NCBI RefSeq assembly: GCF_000196015.1
Contig: NC_007974.2
Location: forward strand, 992,001-1,056,000
Direction of reading: 5' to 3'
Source: Cupriavidus metallidurans CH34
GTDB lineage: Bacteria > Pseudomonadota > Gammaproteobacteria > Burkholderiales > Burkholderiaceae
DNA: 64,000 nt
Positions 9,415 to 18,045 of this stretch are shown here, one piece after another. The notes beneath the pieces were generated by a model, which did no database searches, was not told the DNA's origin, and saw nothing but the letters and a program-made list of their open reading frames with translations. Each line of letters opens with the position of its first letter. Position 1 is the stretch's first letter. Made by a program: the position numbers and the translations under genes.

Positions 9415-9771
9415 ATGGTCACGGCGCTGGCACGTCCCGAGCAAACCATGCAAGAGCTTGCTTTTCGCACCCTGCTATACCGGTACTTTTTCTTCGACTG
9501 GCTGTTCAAGGACGCCAGTCGAGGCGATCTGCGCGAGCGCTCGGCCGCGTGGCGCTTCAACCAGGCGCACGCGCACTGGCTGCTGACCTATCTGCGCCGC
9601 TGGGTCTGGTGTGGTGCGCTGTTCTGCCTGCTCGGCGGTTCGATAGAACTGATGCTGAGCGCGCCAGTGCTGTCGGCGTTCTTCTACGTGCCGGGCGTGC
9701 TGAGCGTGCCCATCAACGTCGTCATCTGCGTGCTATGGGTCGGGCTGAAGACGCTCCCCGGGCCGATGTGA
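9415..9771 (+). CDS. Small inner-membrane protein, unknown
   Basis: A 118-residue protein with a soluble N-terminal half containing an aromatic stretch (LLYRYFFFDWLFKD) and two hydrophobic segments near the C-terminus (WCGALFCLLGGSIELM and YVPGVLSVPINVVICVLWVGL). The ATG at 9415 is preceded by GGCAGGGGTAAG and is preferred over the upstream in-frame codons. It is divergent from the TetR-shc operon. I do not recognise the family. Confidence 0.65.
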   Translation: MVTALARPEQTMQELAFRTLLYRYFFFDWLFKDASRGDLRERSAAWRFNQAHAHWLLTYLRRWVWCGALFCLLGGSIELMLSAPVLSAFFYVPGVLSVPINVVICVLWVGLKTLPGPM

Positions 9772-9790
9772 AGTCCCCGGTACACCAGGG

Positions 9791-9851
9791 CTCAGGGTCT
9801 TCGTGTCTCAGGGTCTTCGCGTCTCAGGGTCTTCGTGTCTCAGGGTTTCGG
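9791..9851. repeat. 16-bp tandem repeat, about 3.8 copies
   Basis: The unit CTCAGGGTCTTCGTGT is repeated three times (9791-9806, 9807-9822 with one change, 9823-9838), followed by a partial fourth copy CTCAGGGTTTCGG. It sits between the convergent membrane-protein and CDGSH genes and runs into the last codons of the CDGSH gene. Confidence 0.85.
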
Positions 9852-10064
9852 TTGGGGCACGCTCGCGAATCCCGCGCGCTTGTGCGAACCATCGCAGAAC
9901 GGCTTGTTCTCGGAATGGCCACAGCGACATAGCCAGACCTGATCCCCCTCGAACGTGAACGGTACGCCGGCGGGGGTCACGATGGTGATCGGCCCCTTGA
10001 TGCGGTAGGGCCCGTTGTCCTGCACCGTGACGGTGACGGCCCTGTCGTTACCAGTGTCATCCAT
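9840..10064 (-). CDS. CDGSH iron-sulfur domain protein
   Basis: A 74-residue protein with the CDGSH-type 2Fe-2S motif C-x-C-x2-(S/T/H)-x3-P-x-C-D-G-(S/A)-H, here CRCGHSENKPFCDGSH (residues 46-61). The three Cys and the His ligands are all present. Small bacterial CDGSH proteins are cytosolic redox or iron-sulfur transfer proteins with no fixed partner. The ATG at 10064 follows CTGAAGGAGGGATGTC, a strong ribosome-binding site. Its last codons are formed by a tandem repeat, so the tail FASVPQPKP may be variable between strains. Confidence 0.93.
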   Translation of the reverse strand: MDDTGNDRAVTVTVQDNGPYRIKGPITIVTPAGVPFTFEGDQVWLCRCGHSENKPFCDGSHKRAGFASVPQPKP

Positions 10065-10258
10065 GACATCCCTCCTTCAGGCTCGGTATCTGCCCGCGTG
10101 GCCGGAGCCTGTCGGGGACTGTACTCCGAATTTGTCCGCGCCGACGTTCTCCGGACACACGCGTTGCGCACTATGCTGAATCCACCACGGGCTGCGCCGG
10201 CGGGTCCGCCGCGCGCCTCTGCCCGGCGCCGTGGTGGCTATTCGAAGGAGAGCGTTTC

Positions 10259-10648
10259 ATGGATATGCAGCAACTCGTTTCTGAATTCCTGGCTTCCGAT
10301 CACGGCACCCAGGCGGCCCAGGCGCTGGCCGATCAGGGGGTCAATCCGGCCGATGCTCAGCAAATGCTCGGGCAGGTCGCGGAGACCGCTCACGCCCACG
10401 TTGAAGAGCAGGGTGGTGGCCTCCTGGGCGATCACGCAGGCAAGAGTTTCTTCGCGGCGTTCGCGGCGGGACTGGTGCATGGCGATGGATTCTTCAAGTC
10501 GCTGACCGAGGGCGGTGAAGGCATCCTGACCGGCCGCGTGGCCGAATCGCTCGGCGAGAAAATGGGGCTCGACCCCGGCACGGCGGCGACTGTCGCGGCC
10601 GCCGCCACACCGTATATGGTGGCGTTCCTGAAGGAGAAGCTGGCTTGA
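10259..10648 (+). CDS. Hypothetical Ala/Gly-rich helical protein
   Basis: A 129-residue, soluble, mainly helical protein without signal peptide or Cys. It has a segment rich in Gly and His (EEQGGGLLGDHAGKSFFAAF) and the end is amphipathic. The composition is reminiscent of the DUF937 group, but I cannot support that. The ATG at 10259 follows GAAGGAGAGCGTTTC, a good ribosome-binding site. Monocistronic, upstream of the tRNA gene. Confidence 0.7.
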   Translation: MDMQQLVSEFLASDHGTQAAQALADQGVNPADAQQMLGQVAETAHAHVEEQGGGLLGDHAGKSFFAAFAAGLVHGDGFFKSLTEGGEGILTGRVAESLGEKMGLDPGTAATVAAAATPYMVAFLKEKLA

Positions 10649-10762
10649 GCGTTGAACCGCTGTCGGCGCCGGATTGAGCCGTTGCAGGAGCCGTTGCAGG
10701 GGCGGTTGCCGCAGCCGATCGCGCGGGCCGATCGCCGATTTCAATATCGATCGAAGGAAATG

Positions 10763-10790
10763 CTTGCGCAAGAGTGGCAGTGTCTATACA
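10763..10790 (+). promoter_or_regulatory. Putative promoter of tRNA-Val
   Basis: CTTGCG at 10763-10768 and TATACA at 10785-10790 are separated by 16 bases, with the tRNA 5' end 17 bases after the -10 element. This is the expected arrangement for a sigma-70 stable-RNA promoter. Confidence 0.5.
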
Positions 10791-10806
10791 ATGCGCTCCC
10801 TTCAAC

Positions 10807-10883
10807 AGGCTCGTAGCTCAGCTGGTTAGAGCACCACCTTGACATGGTGGGGGTCGTTGGTTCGAGTCCAATCGAGCCTACCA
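10807..10883 (+). tRNA. tRNA-Val(GAC)
   Basis: The 77-base sequence folds as a complete tRNA. The acceptor stem is AGGCTCG paired with CGAGCCT, the D stem is GCTC/GAGC, the anticodon stem is CCACC/GGTGG with loop TTGACAT, and the T arm contains GGTTCGAGTCC. The anticodon GAC (10841-10843) reads valine codons GUC/GUU. The 3' CCA is encoded. Confidence 0.97.
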
Positions 10884-10896
10884 ACGCATCACGCAG

Positions 10897-10938
10897 AAAC
10901 GGACGGTCGCCATATTTGGCGCCGTCCGTTTTTGTTTT
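10897..10938 (+). terminator. Rho-independent terminator after tRNA-Val
   Basis: AACGGACGG-T-CGCCA pairs with TGGCG-CCGTCCGTT and is followed by TTTTTG and TTTT. A strong stem with a U tract, directly after the tRNA. It also faces the end of the minus-strand Bug gene. Confidence 0.85.
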
Positions 10939-10991
10939 CCGGGTCCGCCGGAGATGGTCGCGATGACTCGGCCGCGATGTCTCCGACGTGA

Positions 10992-11960
10992 TTACTCCGC
11001 CGTCGCGCCGCTGCTCTTGATCAGGCGGGCCATGATGGGCTCCGCCGTTTCGAACGAGCGGCGGAATTCCTCGGGGCTGTTGCCGACCGGTTCCAGCGCC
11101 AGCGAGTCGAGCCGCGCGCGCATGGCGGGGGACTGGATCGACGCGCGCGCTTCTGCCTCGACGCGCGACAGGATGGCGGCCGGCGTGCCCGAGCGCGCGA
11201 ACAGGCCGATCCATGCCGGCGGACGCATCTCCTGGTCCTTCATGCCGGCCTCGGTCATGGTCGGCACGTCGGGCATTTCCTTGATGCGGTTATCGCCCAT
11301 GACGGCCAGCGCGCGCAGGCGACCGCTCTTGATCTGCGGCCCGAGTGTGGTGACCGAGCCGATGGCCCAGGCGATATTGCCGGCAAGCATGTCCTGCACC
11401 ATCGGGGCCTCGCCCTTGTAGGCCACGTGGATCATGTCCAGGTGACGGGTCTGGTTCAGGTGCGCGCCCACCAGATGGGGAAAGCTGCCCACCCCATACG
11501 AGCCGAAGCTGACCTTGCCCTTGTTCTTTGCCGCCCAGTCCAGAAACTCGGGCACGGTCTTGACTGGCACGTCGCGGCCCACGGCCAGCACGAGCTTGCC
11601 GACGCACAGCTCGGAGATAAAGGCCAGGTCGCGGCGCACGTTGTACGGGACATTCGCGTACAGGTAGGGCGTGTTGATCAGCGGCGTCGAATGCGTGAGC
11701 AGCAGGGTGTAGCCGTCGGGTGCGGCGCGTGTGACGGCCTGCACCGCGATCACGCCACCGCCACCGGGCTTGTTGTCGACGATGATGGTCTGTCCAAGAC
11801 GCTTGCCCATGTCTTCGGCCAGCGCGCGGGCCATGACGTCGGTTGCGCCGCCGGGCGGACCCGGCACCACGAACGTGATGGGCCGCGACGGATAGGTCTG
11901 CGCAGGGCTGGCCGCGCTCCAGGCCATGATGCCCGCGACGAGCAGTCGTTTGATGAACAT
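10992..11960 (-). CDS. Bug/TctC-type tripartite tricarboxylate receptor
   Basis: A 322-residue periplasmic solute-binding protein of the Bug family, which binds carboxylates and normally works with TctA/TctB membrane partners (none in this window). A signal peptide occupies residues 1-22 (ASPAQ), followed by the family opening YPSRPITFVVPGPPGGATD and the signatures NKPGGGGVIA and PDGYTLLLTHS. The ATG at 11960 follows GGAGACACGCA. Last gene of the 19970-10992 operon, 150 bases after the dioxygenase gene. Confidence 0.92.
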   Translation of the reverse strand: MFIKRLLVAGIMAWSAASPAQTYPSRPITFVVPGPPGGATDVMARALAEDMGKRLGQTIIVDNKPGGGGVIAVQAVTRAAPDGYTLLLTHSTPLINTPYLYANVPYNVRRDLAFISELCVGKLVLAVGRDVPVKTVPEFLDWAAKNKGKVSFGSYGVGSFPHLVGAHLNQTRHLDMIHVAYKGEAPMVQDMLAGNIAWAIGSVTTLGPQIKSGRLRALAVMGDNRIKEMPDVPTMTEAGMKDQEMRPPAWIGLFARSGTPAAILSRVEAEARASIQSPAMRARLDSLALEPVGNSPEEFRRSFETAEPIMARLIKSSGATAE

Positions 11961-12110
11961 TGCGTGTCTCCTTTCTATGTTCCGGATGTGCGGTGGATCC
12001 CTTGTCGCCAAGGTAGCGGACATCCGGAATGCGAGAACCCGCCAAATAGAATGGGCGGGATTGCCCTATCAGGGTCAGTACCGTGGCGCCGTGTGTGTCG
12101 GTAACGGGCT

Positions 12111-13016
12111 CTACGCCGGACGGTCGCCGATGATCGTCGCCCGGTTCATGTGGCGCACGGCCGGAAAGTAGTCCTGCACGGCGTAGTGCTGGGTGGACCG
12201 GTTGTCCCAGAGCGCCACCGTGTTGGCGCGCCAGCGCAGCCGCACCTGGTACTCGGGCGCGGCGGCCTGCCGGAACAGGTACTGCATCAGGTCCATCTCA
12301 GCCATGCGGAAATCCGAGCCGATGCGGTACGGCTGCATCCGCGCGTAATTGGCGAAATGAGTGGTGAAGCCCTCGTTGACGTAAAGGATCTTCTCGCCCG
12401 TTTCCGGGTGGGTGCGCACTACCGGATGAACCATAGGTGGATACTTGGCACGCATTTCGTCGTAGCGCTCGCCATCCATGCTCTGACCGAAGGTGGGCAT
12501 GGCGTCGTGCACGGCCCGGAGTTCGGCGATGCGCGTCTTCACGTCCTCCGGCAAGGCCGCGTACGCGGCTGCCATGTTGACCCAGATGGTGTCGCCCCCG
12601 ATCTCGGGACACTCCACGCAACGCAGCATCGAACCCATCGACGGGAGCTCGCGCCACGACACGTCAGAGTGATACAGGTTCTCCCGGCCGCGCTTGTCGC
12701 CGCCGCGCCCGAACACCACCAACTCCGGATGATCGGGGTGGTGGCCGATCATCGGGTGGACCTCCAGTTCGCCGAAGCGCCGCGCGGCGGCAACATGCTG
12801 GGCGGGGGTGATGTGCTGATCGCGGAAGAACAGCACTTTGTGGTCGAGCAACGCCTGTCGCAGCGCGCGGTAGGTGGTGTCGTCGAGGTTGCCCAGGTCC
12901 ACGCCGCTGACTTCGGCGCCGATCGTCGGCGTGCAGCGGTGGAGGGTGAAGGGCCAGGCTCTGGTGTCCTCGGCGTTCTTGGTGTCCTTGGTGTCCTTGG
13001 TGTCGCTGGTTCGCAT
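12111..13016 (-). CDS. TauD/TfdA-type Fe(II)/2-oxoglutarate dioxygenase
   Basis: A 301-residue dioxygenase of the taurine dioxygenase family. The iron ligands appear as H116-x-D118 (YHSDVSW) and H277 (STQHYAV); R292 is the likely 2-oxoglutarate ligand. The family oxidises sulfonates, phenoxyacids and other carboxylates, and the substrate is not evident. The ATG at 13016 follows CCAAGGAGACTGCC. The N-terminus is odd: codons 5-13 are three copies of DTK encoded by a 9-bp tandem repeat, and the leader including the ribosome-binding site seems part of the same repeat. It lies 55 bases after the acyl-CoA dehydrogenase gene. Confidence 0.9.
   Translation of the reverse strand: MRTSDTKDTKDTKNAEDTRAWPFTLHRCTPTIGAEVSGVDLGNLDDTTYRALRQALLDHKVLFFRDQHITPAQHVAAARRFGELEVHPMIGHHPDHPELVVFGRGGDKRGRENLYHSDVSWRELPSMGSMLRCVECPEIGGDTIWVNMAAAYAALPEDVKTRIAELRAVHDAMPTFGQSMDGERYDEMRAKYPPMVHPVVRTHPETGEKILYVNEGFTTHFANYARMQPYRIGSDFRMAEMDLMQYLFRQAAAPEYQVRLRWRANTVALWDNRSTQHYAVQDYFPAVRHMNRATIIGDRPA
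12963..13007. repeat. 9-bp tandem repeat at the start of the dioxygenase gene
   Basis: On the plus strand the units are GGTGTCCTC, GGCGTTCTT, GGTGTCCTT, GGTGTCCTT and GGTGTCGCT. On the coding strand this encodes DTR/NAE/DTK/DTK/DTK near the N-terminus. A related unit (CTTGGTGTC) recurs upstream of the start codon around 13029-13037. Confidence 0.85.
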
Positions 13017-13071
13017 GGCAGTCTCCTTGGTGTCTTTTGTCTTGTATTGGGGCAGTCGCGCGCGTCGCCGG

Positions 13072-14304
13072 TCAGAAAGCCGTGTCGCCGTCGAGCAGAC
13101 GCCGCGCGATGGTGCGCCGCTGGATCTCGGAGGTGCCATCGGGAATGCGCATCGTGCGCACGAAGCGGTAGCCGGCCTCGAGTCGCAGTTCGTTGGTCAG
13201 ACCCATGCCGCCGTGAATCTGCATTGCCCGGTCGAAGACACGCCCGGCCATCTCCGTGGACGATGCCTTGATGATGGAGACCTCCTTTGTGGCGGGCAGA
13301 TCGTTGTCCACCAGCCAGGCGCAGTGGCGGACCATCGATTTGGTGGCGTAGATGTCCATCGCGCATTCGGCTAGCATGATCTGCACGGCCTGGTGGTCGC
13401 CGATAGGCTGCCCAAAGGTCTTGCGGACCTTGGCGTAGGCCACGGCCTGTTCCAGCGCCCACTCGGCCAGGCCGAGGCAACTGGCGGCCATGCTCAGGCG
13501 ACCGGCGTTGACGCCGTCGAGCGCCACGGACAGGCCACGGTCGACCGGCCCGAGGCGGTGGGTGTCCGGCACGCGCACGTTTTCCAGCGAGATGATGCCG
13601 ATGTCGGCGCCCAGGTGTCCCATCGTCGGAATCACGCTCGGTACCGAGAACCCCGGTGTGCGGGTGGGCAGGAAGAAGCCGGTGATGCCGCCCTTGTGGG
13701 CGCGGGCTTTCTCTTCGTCGGTGACGGCGAAGACCATCGCGTAGTCCGCATAGGGCGCGTTGGTGATCCATTGCTTGGTGCCGTTGAGCACCCAGTGGTC
13801 GCCATCGCGCGTAGCGCGTGTGCGCATGCCAAAGACGTCCGAGCCGGCATCCGGTTCGGAAAGCCCGAAGCACATCGTCTTGTCGCCGCTGGCCAGTTCT
13901 GGCTGCACGCTTTCGAAGACCGACGGATGAAGATGCTTCAGTACCGGCGACAGCCCATTCGTGAATGGGGAGGGCAGCACCACGGTCTGCACCAGATGGC
14001 GCTCGGGGCCGCAGTGGGCGTTCAGGCGCTCCTGGATGTAGACGGCGGCCTGCGGCCCCAGCCCGCCACCGCCGAGCGCTTCGGCGGACAGCGCGGTGTA
14101 GAAGCCCAGTTCGGCCGATCGCATGCGTACCTGGCGGCGTAGCGCCAGCACCTCCGGGGCATAGCGCCCGTCGGCGGTATAGACCGTGCGTTCGCTAGCC
14201 AGCAGGGTGCGATGATCCTTTTCGAGCGCGACGACTTCACGATCGACAAAGCGGATCAGCGCGTCGCCAAATTCCACCCACTCGCTGGGGATGTCGAAGG
14301 TCAT
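13072..14304 (-). CDS. Acyl-CoA dehydrogenase
   Basis: A 410-residue FAD-dependent acyl-CoA dehydrogenase, which introduces an alpha-beta double bond in an acyl-CoA and passes electrons to ETF. Family signatures are CFGLSEPDAGSDVFGMRTRA (middle domain) and HGGMGLTNELRLE near the C-terminus. At the usual catalytic Glu position of the IYEGTSEI motif it has IPDGTSEI, that is Asp, as in several long or branched-chain subfamilies. It overlaps the CoA ligase gene by 4 bases at 14301-14304 and is the gene after it in the operon. Substrate unknown. Confidence 0.93.
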   Translation of the reverse strand: MTFDIPSEWVEFGDALIRFVDREVVALEKDHRTLLASERTVYTADGRYAPEVLALRRQVRMRSAELGFYTALSAEALGGGGLGPQAAVYIQERLNAHCGPERHLVQTVVLPSPFTNGLSPVLKHLHPSVFESVQPELASGDKTMCFGLSEPDAGSDVFGMRTRATRDGDHWVLNGTKQWITNAPYADYAMVFAVTDEEKARAHKGGITGFFLPTRTPGFSVPSVIPTMGHLGADIGIISLENVRVPDTHRLGPVDRGLSVALDGVNAGRLSMAASCLGLAEWALEQAVAYAKVRKTFGQPIGDHQAVQIMLAECAMDIYATKSMVRHCAWLVDNDLPATKEVSIIKASSTEMAGRVFDRAMQIHGGMGLTNELRLEAGYRFVRTMRIPDGTSEIQRRTIARRLLDGDTAF

Positions 14305-16439
14305 GATGCAAGGTCTCCTGATGAGGATTGGGGTGGGGTTACGTCGATGACGGCGTCGGCGGCGAATGCGCCTTGTCCTGCCGGCATGGCGAATACGGGG
14401 TTGACGTCCACGGCCTGCAGGCGCGGGCCAGCGGCGGCCGCGAAGATCGACAGCCGCGACAACGCTTGGGCAAGCGCGGGTATATCCGCCACCGGGCGGC
14501 CGCGCGCGCCCAGCAGCAGCGGCGCGCTCTGGATCGAGCGAATCATGCGTTCGGCCACGTCCTCGCCGAATGGGCAGCGGTGGAAGACCACGTCGCGGAG
14601 CACTTCAACGAACACGCCACCGAGGCCGAACATCGCGATGGGGCCAAAGGCGGGGTCCTGCTTGATGCCCATGATGCATTCCACCCCGCCGCTGACCTGC
14701 CGTGCGACCAGCACGCCATCGATCCGGGCGTCGGGTGCCGCGTCGCGGGCGCGTTGCATCAACGTGGCAAAGCCGCCGCGTACCGCCGCTTCGTTGCGCA
14801 CGTCGAGCAGCACGCCACCGATTTCTGACTTGTGCAGGATGTCTGGCGACAGGATCTTCATCACCACCGGGAAGCCCAGTTCGCGCGCGGCGATCACGGC
14901 CGCCTCGGCCACGGCGCACGCGCGTTCGGGCACGGCCGGGATGCCGGCGGCGTCGAGCATGGCTTTGGCTTCGGCTTCGCTCGGCGTTTGCGTGGGCAGC
15001 GCGACCGGCTGCGCTGCCGGCAGGGGCGTAGTTTCGGGCTGCGCGAAGGCATGCCCGAAGCGGCCCATCGCAGCCAGCGCGACGACGGCGCGGGTAGGGT
15101 CCTCGAACACCGTGAAGCCGGCTTCCTCATAGGTATTCAGCACATCGCGCGGCCCCTGCAGCACCAGTACGTAGAGCCGGTCCGGATACCGCTCTCGCAC
15201 GCGCGCCAGTTGCTCGCGCAGGCTCGGCGCCACCGCCGGCGTGGCGCCGGCATAGGTGAAGAAGCCGAGGACCGAGCGGTAGCCGCCTTCGCCCACCATG
15301 GCCTCCGCGAACGGCTCGATCAGCGACAGGTCGTTGACGATTTGCGCCGTGGTGTCCACCGGGTTACGCGGCGAGCAGATCGGCAGCAGCTTCAGTAGGC
15401 GGGCCTGGGTGGACGCCGGCATCTCCGGCATTGGCAGGCCCAGGTCCTCGGCGGCATCCGACGCGATGACACCCGCGCCACCGCTGACCGTGATGACTCC
15501 CAGCGTGTTGTCAGACGGATAGATGCCACGCGTGGCCAGCCGCACGATGTCGAGCATTTCCTCTGTGCTGCGAGCGCGCACCACGCCAAGCTCGGCCAGC
15601 ACGGCATCGATTACGGCGTCGTCGCCAGCGATGGACGCCGTGTGCGACCGCGCGGCGGCGCCGCCGACCTCGCTGCGCCCAACCTTCATCATCACCACCG
15701 GTTTGCGCGCGCGGCGCGCCGCCTGCAGCGCCGCCACCAGGCCGTTGCCGTCGTTGATGCCTTCCGAATAGAGCGCGATCACGCGTGTATGCGGGTCATC
15801 CACCATCAATTGGACAACCTCGCCCAACGTGATGTCGGCCTCGTTGCCGGTCATCACGATGCTGGACAGCCCAACGCCGGCGGACTGGGCCGCCATCACC
15901 AGATGCCCGCCATAGGCGCCAGATTGGCTGACGATGCCGACATGGCCCGCCTGAATGGGCCCCAGAGAAATGCTTGAGGCAAAGCTGCCGACGAAGCCGG
16001 TGCGCACATTGATTAGCCCGAGCGCGTTCGGGCCGAGCAGACGCAGCCCGCTGCGACGTGCGGCGGCCAGCAGTTCCGCCTGACGCGTGACGCCGTCGCC
16101 GCCGATCTCGGCAAAGCCAGCGCTGAACAGAATGGCGGCGCGGGTGCCGCGCTCGCCCAGGGCGGTGACGGTATCGAGCACCTGCGCCGCCGGCACGGCC
16201 ACCACCGCGACGTCAGGCACCTCTGGCAAATCCGCAACGGAGGCGTAGGCGGGCAGACCCTGCACCTCGCGCCGGTTCGGGTTCACCGGCAGGATGCGTC
16301 CGGCATAGCCGAGCTTGCGCATGGCGTCGATGGGGCGGCCGCCGATGCGCGCGGGATCATCCGAGGCGCCGATGATCGCGACGGAGCGCGGGTTGAGCAG
16401 GGTGCTGAGCGATATGACTGGCGAGGCGACTGGATTCAC
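14301..16439 (-). CDS. NDP-forming acyl-CoA synthetase (acetate-CoA ligase family)
   Basis: A 712-residue fusion with a CoA-binding domain (about 1-135, VAIIGASDDPARIGGRP), a succinyl-CoA-ligase-like domain (about 150-460) and a C-terminal ATP-grasp domain (about 490-705). The expected phosphohistidine is in AARSHTASIAGDD. Such enzymes make acyl-CoA and ADP + Pi from an acid, CoA and ATP. The start is GTG at 16439, with GGAG six bases upstream; the next gene overlaps by 4 bases. In this operon it would activate the acid taken up through the Bug systems. Substrate unknown. Confidence 0.93.
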   Translation of the reverse strand: MNPVASPVISLSTLLNPRSVAIIGASDDPARIGGRPIDAMRKLGYAGRILPVNPNRREVQGLPAYASVADLPEVPDVAVVAVPAAQVLDTVTALGERGTRAAILFSAGFAEIGGDGVTRQAELLAAARRSGLRLLGPNALGLINVRTGFVGSFASSISLGPIQAGHVGIVSQSGAYGGHLVMAAQSAGVGLSSIVMTGNEADITLGEVVQLMVDDPHTRVIALYSEGINDGNGLVAALQAARRARKPVVMMKVGRSEVGGAAARSHTASIAGDDAVIDAVLAELGVVRARSTEEMLDIVRLATRGIYPSDNTLGVITVSGGAGVIASDAAEDLGLPMPEMPASTQARLLKLLPICSPRNPVDTTAQIVNDLSLIEPFAEAMVGEGGYRSVLGFFTYAGATPAVAPSLREQLARVRERYPDRLYVLVLQGPRDVLNTYEEAGFTVFEDPTRAVVALAAMGRFGHAFAQPETTPLPAAQPVALPTQTPSEAEAKAMLDAAGIPAVPERACAVAEAAVIAARELGFPVVMKILSPDILHKSEIGGVLLDVRNEAAVRGGFATLMQRARDAAPDARIDGVLVARQVSGGVECIMGIKQDPAFGPIAMFGLGGVFVEVLRDVVFHRCPFGEDVAERMIRSIQSAPLLLGARGRPVADIPALAQALSRLSIFAAAAGPRLQAVDVNPVFAMPAGQGAFAADAVIDVTPPQSSSGDLAS

Positions 16440-16465
16440 GATTCACTCCGGAAATGGGGGGCGTT

Positions 16466-16864
16466 TCACACGGGCACGAAGGTTGGAACCGGTGCGCCAT
16501 CCTCACTGAGCGAGAACCTGACGCGCACCGGCTGGCCGATCCGCACGGTGTCGAGGTCGCAGTCGACGATATGGGTCATCATCGTCACGCCTTCCTCCAG
16601 CGTCACGTAGGCAATGCAGAACGGATTCGGGCCTGCGCGGCGGGTCACGCTGAACGCGTAGACGGTGCCAAGGCCGCTGGCCTCCTTCCATGCGGTGTCG
16701 CCCATGCAGAATGGGCACAGCACGCGCGGATACCAGTGCGGCTTGCCACACGATTCGCAGACCTTGACCAACAGCCGTCCCTCGCGGGCGGCCTGCCAGA
16801 AGCGTGCGTTGTCGGGGCGTTCCTCCGGGGCTGGGAACGGGGCGGCGATATACGGGGTGGTCAT
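16466..16864 (-). CDS. DUF35 / OB-fold acyl-CoA-associated zinc protein
   Basis: A 132-residue protein with an N-terminal rubredoxin-like zinc ribbon (C36, C39, C50, C53) and a C-terminal OB fold. DUF35 proteins pair with thiolase-like enzymes; in the Ltp2-ChsH2 complex the DUF35 domain is needed for retro-aldol cleavage of a steroid side chain. The gene begins one base after the stop of the thiolase-like gene, with CGGGAGCAATGAG ahead of the ATG, so the pair is almost certainly co-translated and physically associated. Confidence 0.92.
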   Translation of the reverse strand: MTTPYIAAPFPAPEERPDNARFWQAAREGRLLVKVCESCGKPHWYPRVLCPFCMGDTAWKEASGLGTVYAFSVTRRAGPNPFCIAYVTLEEGVTMMTHIVDCDLDTVRIGQPVRVRFSLSEDGAPVPTFVPV

Positions 16865-16865
16865 C

Positions 16866-18035
16866 TCATTGCTCCCGTTCGAGAATCAGCGTGGCGCTGC
16901 CATGGCGGCTGCCGAGGTAGCCGCCGGTGCCCTGGGCCAGCGCCAGGTCGCAGTGCTTCACCTGCACAGCGGGATGGGCCTCGCCACGCAACTGGCGCAC
17001 GGCCTCGATGACCTTGGTGATGCCGCCGCGATTGGCCGGATGGTTGTTGCAGAGCCCGCCGCCGTCGGTGTTGAACGGCAGCCGGCCCACGCCCGAAATC
17101 AGGTTGCCGTCGGCCACGAAGCGGCCGCCTTCGCCTTTCTTGCAGAAGCCCAGGTCTTCGAGTTGCATCAGCACAGTGATGGTGAAGCTGTCGTAGATGG
17201 ACGCGTACTTGATGTCTGCGGGCGTGATGCCTGCTTCGGCGAACGCTGCCGCACCCGATACGCGGGCGGCGGACCAGCTCAGGTCCACCTGACCGCCAAG
17301 CTGACCCTTCACGTGTTCGCCGGCGCCCAGGATGCGTACCTTGGGGCGTTTCAGCTTCGCGGCGATCTCCGGGCATGCCACGATCAGGGCGCCACCACCG
17401 TCGGACACCACGCAGCAATCAAGCTTGCGCAAGGGGTCGGAGATCAGCGGAGAGTTCAGTACGTCTTCCACTGTGACCACGTCGCGCAGCATCGCGTGGG
17501 GGTTGTGCTGCGCGTGATGGGACGCGGCCACCTTGATCCACGCGAGCTGTTCCGGCGTGGTGCCGTACTCGTGCATATGGCGCATGGCGACCATCGCGTA
17601 CAGGTTCACGGTGACCGGGTGGAACGGCGCCTCGAATGGCGCGTCGGGCAGGTTGGCGCCCCAGTTGCGTGCCTGCGTGCCGCTGGAGCCTTCGGAGCGT
17701 GGGCGGCCCGCCAGCGTGATCAGCGCGACGTTGCATTTGCCGGCGGCAATCGCCTGCGCGGCGTGCGATACGTGGACCAGATAGGCGGACCCGCCCGTGT
17801 CGGTCGAATCCACATGCCGCACGCGCAGCCCGAGGTAGTCGATCATGTTGGTCGCGCCGAGACCCGGTGCGTCGCCCGCGCAGAAGTAGCCGTCCACGTC
17901 GGACAGGGAGAGTCCGGCGTCTTCCAGTGCCCCTCTGGCGCATTCGGCGTGAAGCTGCGCGACGGATTTGTCCGGCGCCTTGCGCGTCGGGTGCTCGTAG
18001 GCCCCGACGATATAGGCCTTGCCCTTGATGCTCAT
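16866..18035 (-). CDS. Thiolase-fold protein lacking the nucleophilic Cys (Ltp2-like)
   Basis: A 389-residue thiolase-superfamily protein of the lipid-transfer/SCP-x group. Where catalytic thiolases have Cys near the start of the N-terminal nucleophile helix, this protein reads STDTGGSAYL (residues 77-86), without Cys. The C-terminal loop DGGGLCNNHPANRGG retains the His-Pro. Cys-less members with a DUF35 partner, such as Ltp2, are acyl-CoA aldolases rather than thiolases. The gene lies 10 bases after the SDR gene and one base before the DUF35 gene. Predicted role: C-C bond cleavage of a beta-hydroxyacyl-CoA; this is inference. Confidence 0.88.
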   Translation of the reverse strand: MSIKGKAYIVGAYEHPTRKAPDKSVAQLHAECARGALEDAGLSLSDVDGYFCAGDAPGLGATNMIDYLGLRVRHVDSTDTGGSAYLVHVSHAAQAIAAGKCNVALITLAGRPRSEGSSGTQARNWGANLPDAPFEAPFHPVTVNLYAMVAMRHMHEYGTTPEQLAWIKVAASHHAQHNPHAMLRDVVTVEDVLNSPLISDPLRKLDCCVVSDGGGALIVACPEIAAKLKRPKVRILGAGEHVKGQLGGQVDLSWSAARVSGAAAFAEAGITPADIKYASIYDSFTITVLMQLEDLGFCKKGEGGRFVADGNLISGVGRLPFNTDGGGLCNNHPANRGGITKVIEAVRQLRGEAHPAVQVKHCDLALAQGTGGYLGSRHGSATLILEREQ

Positions 18036-18045
18036 GCGCAGCCCC

